From Candidatus Rokuibacteriota bacterium (lineage in GTDB: Bacteria; Methylomirabilota; Methylomirabilia; Rokubacteriales; CSP1-6): a DNA stretch of 64,000 nucleotides. Shown piece after piece: positions 63,183-64,000 of this stretch. The stretch lies in the NCBI GenBank assembly GCA_003220495.1, contig QHSP01000036.1:1-64000 (forward strand), in the 5' to 3' direction. Numbering within the stretch: position 1 is the stretch's first letter; each line of letters begins with the position of its first letter. The notes below the pieces were generated by a model. The model was given only the letters and a program-made list of their open reading frames with translations, searched no databases and had not been told where the DNA came from. The position numbers and the translations under genes were made by a program.

Positions 63183-64000
63183 TCACGCGAGAGCGTCCGC
63201 GAGCAGGCGGCCCTCCACGTCACCGAGTTTCGTCCGCAGCAGGTGCGCGACCGTCGGGGCGACGTCGCGGCTCATGATGGTCCCGATCTGCGCGCCACGC
63301 CGGACGCCGGCACCCGCCGCCAGGAAAAACGCGCCAATGTCCGGATGGCCAGGTCGATGGCCGTGGTTGCCGCGGTATCGAGGCGGACCGATGGGGTCGT
63401 CGCCACGAGCCTCGTCTCCGAAAGCGTACCCGCCCCCGGCCTCGAGAACGAGCTCGCCGATCATTGGATTCGCGTCCGGGACCGGGAGTCCGAGCCCAGC
63501 ATAATCCGCCACGCCCCAGACACCCGTCACGCCCTCGAGGCCGGCAAGCTCGGACTTCAGATCACGCGCGAGCAATGCGCGATCGGCCGGATCGAGGACG
63601 TAGACGTAGCCGGCGCCGTGGTTGGTGACGAAGCGCGCCCGGCTCTCGATGATCCGCCCGTCGGCGTCGATCTTCATGAGCCCGAGCTGGCGCAACCGCA
63701 CGTTGACGCGGATCTCCCGATCGGACGGCAGAAAGCCATGATCGGAGACCACGAGCACGGCAGTATCACGCTCGAGAGCCCCGGCCGGGAGGGCGGCCAG
63801 GACGCGGCCCACGCAATGGTCTACGTACTCGAGAGCCCAGTACGCCTCCGGTGACCGAGGGCCGTGCAGGTGCTGGAAGCTATCGGCGCAGAGAAAGTGC
63901 ACGAGGAGCAGGTCGGGGGCATGCCGGTGCAGCACGTGAGCCGCGACGTCGGCCACCACGTCGTCGCGGAGAAAGCGTTTCGGGAGCTGCGACCACTCGC
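63183..64000 (-). CDS. Alkaline-phosphatase-superfamily (type I phosphodiesterase/pyrophosphatase) protein, C-terminal part
   Basis: The frame is open across the window's right edge ('EWSQLPKRFLRDD' precedes the first in-frame GTG), so the 5' end is outside. Visible are 'PDLLLVHFLCADSFQHLHGP' (metal Asp and His region), 'VLVVSDHGFLPSDREI' (the D-H metal pair) and the late 'GNHGHRPGHPDIGAFFLAAG' histidines. These are the phosphodiesterase/sulfatase-like two-metal ligands. The substrate may be a nucleotide, a phospholipid or a phosphonate ester; family members are usually exported, which cannot be checked here. Confidence 0.85.
   Translation of the reverse strand, partial: EWSQLPKRFLRDDVVADVAAHVLHRHAPDLLLVHFLCADSFQHLHGPRSPEAYWALEYVDHCVGRVLAALPAGALERDTAVLVVSDHGFLPSDREIRVNVRLRQLGLMKIDADGRIIESRARFVTNHGAGYVYVLDPADRALLARDLKSELAGLEGVTGVWGVADYAGLGLPVPDANPMIGELVLEAGGGYAFGDEARGDDPIGPPRYRGNHGHRPGHPDIGAFFLAAGAGVRRGAQIGTIMSRDVAPTVAHLLRTKLGDVEGRLLADALA

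Overview
The window is about 64 kb of GC-rich (roughly 65-70% G+C) bacterial DNA with densely packed, mostly convergent or divergent gene blocks, class A PBP and OmpA-type envelope genes (so a diderm), and many CoA-transferase, ABC and flavoprotein catabolic genes. This mix fits a soil or groundwater lineage such as Rokubacteria/Methylomirabilota or a deep proteobacterium. The assignment is an inference; there is no rRNA, tRNA or phylogenetic marker alignment to settle it.

Layout. (1) 1-1.5 kb: a decayed edge holding the tail of an NTF2/SnoaL-like gene, broken 3' ends of an Old-Yellow-Enzyme-type flavoprotein and of a family-5 solute-binding protein, and two small genes. (2) 1.6-13.4 kb, minus strand: an envelope block with class A penicillin-binding protein, membrane fatty-acid desaturase and a giant cyclic beta-1,2-glucan synthase. 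(3) 13.5-22.4 kb: a stress block with a wrecked sigma-54 activator gene, groES-groEL, ftsH, a GntR-type regulator, two YeaQ/GlsB-like membrane proteins, a DUF1059 protein and a broken TPR gene. Four copies of a 22-bp operator-like sequence sit in pairs upstream of groES and of the GntR gene, which suggests that this regulator controls the chaperonin operon. (4) 22.4-25.9 kb: a coupled polyphosphate/phosphatase operon, sixA-ppx-ppk1.

(5) 25.9-39.8 kb: a catabolic block. Reading leftward are a cupin resembling DMSP lyases (DddL/Q/K/W type), a homocysteine S-methyltransferase-like protein, a dipeptide-type ABC importer without its binding protein, two DAO-family flavoproteins, an HcnB-like flavoprotein, a DksA/TraR zinc-finger protein and an Old-Yellow-Enzyme/dehydrogenase. 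Head-to-head with the cupin, and overlapping its 5' end, is an M24-fold protein that keeps the metal and catalytic residues expected of the DMSP lyase DddP. The natural hypothesis is uptake and stepwise demethylation or cleavage of a betaine-like zwitterion (DMSP, glycine betaine, proline betaine). This is inferred, not proven.

(6) 39.8-42 kb: small envelope proteins. (7) 42-46.3 kb: DUF35 plus thiolase-like pair, tail-to-tail with a double-domain CaiB/BaiF CoA-transferase. (8) 47-55.5 kb, plus strand: a collapsed enoyl-CoA hydratase followed by an eight-gene operon (Ldh2-type dehydrogenase, HpcH/HpaI aldolase, carboxymuconolactone-decarboxylase-like protein, CaiB/BaiF, fused 3-oxoacid CoA-transferase, MDR reductase, CaiB/BaiF, second carboxymuconolactone-decarboxylase-like protein), which looks like oxo-acid/CoA-ester catabolism. 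(9) 55.6-64 kb: a membrane-fused spermidine-synthase-like protein, a VOC protein, a CapA-like protein, an OmpA lipoprotein coupled to a DUF4384-like membrane protein, an Asp/Glu-racemase-superfamily protein without its usual cysteines, and a partial alkaline-phosphatase-superfamily gene.

No CRISPR array, intact insertion sequence, integrase, rRNA or tRNA was recognised. Gene decay is frequent: five broken genes lie in intergenic positions.
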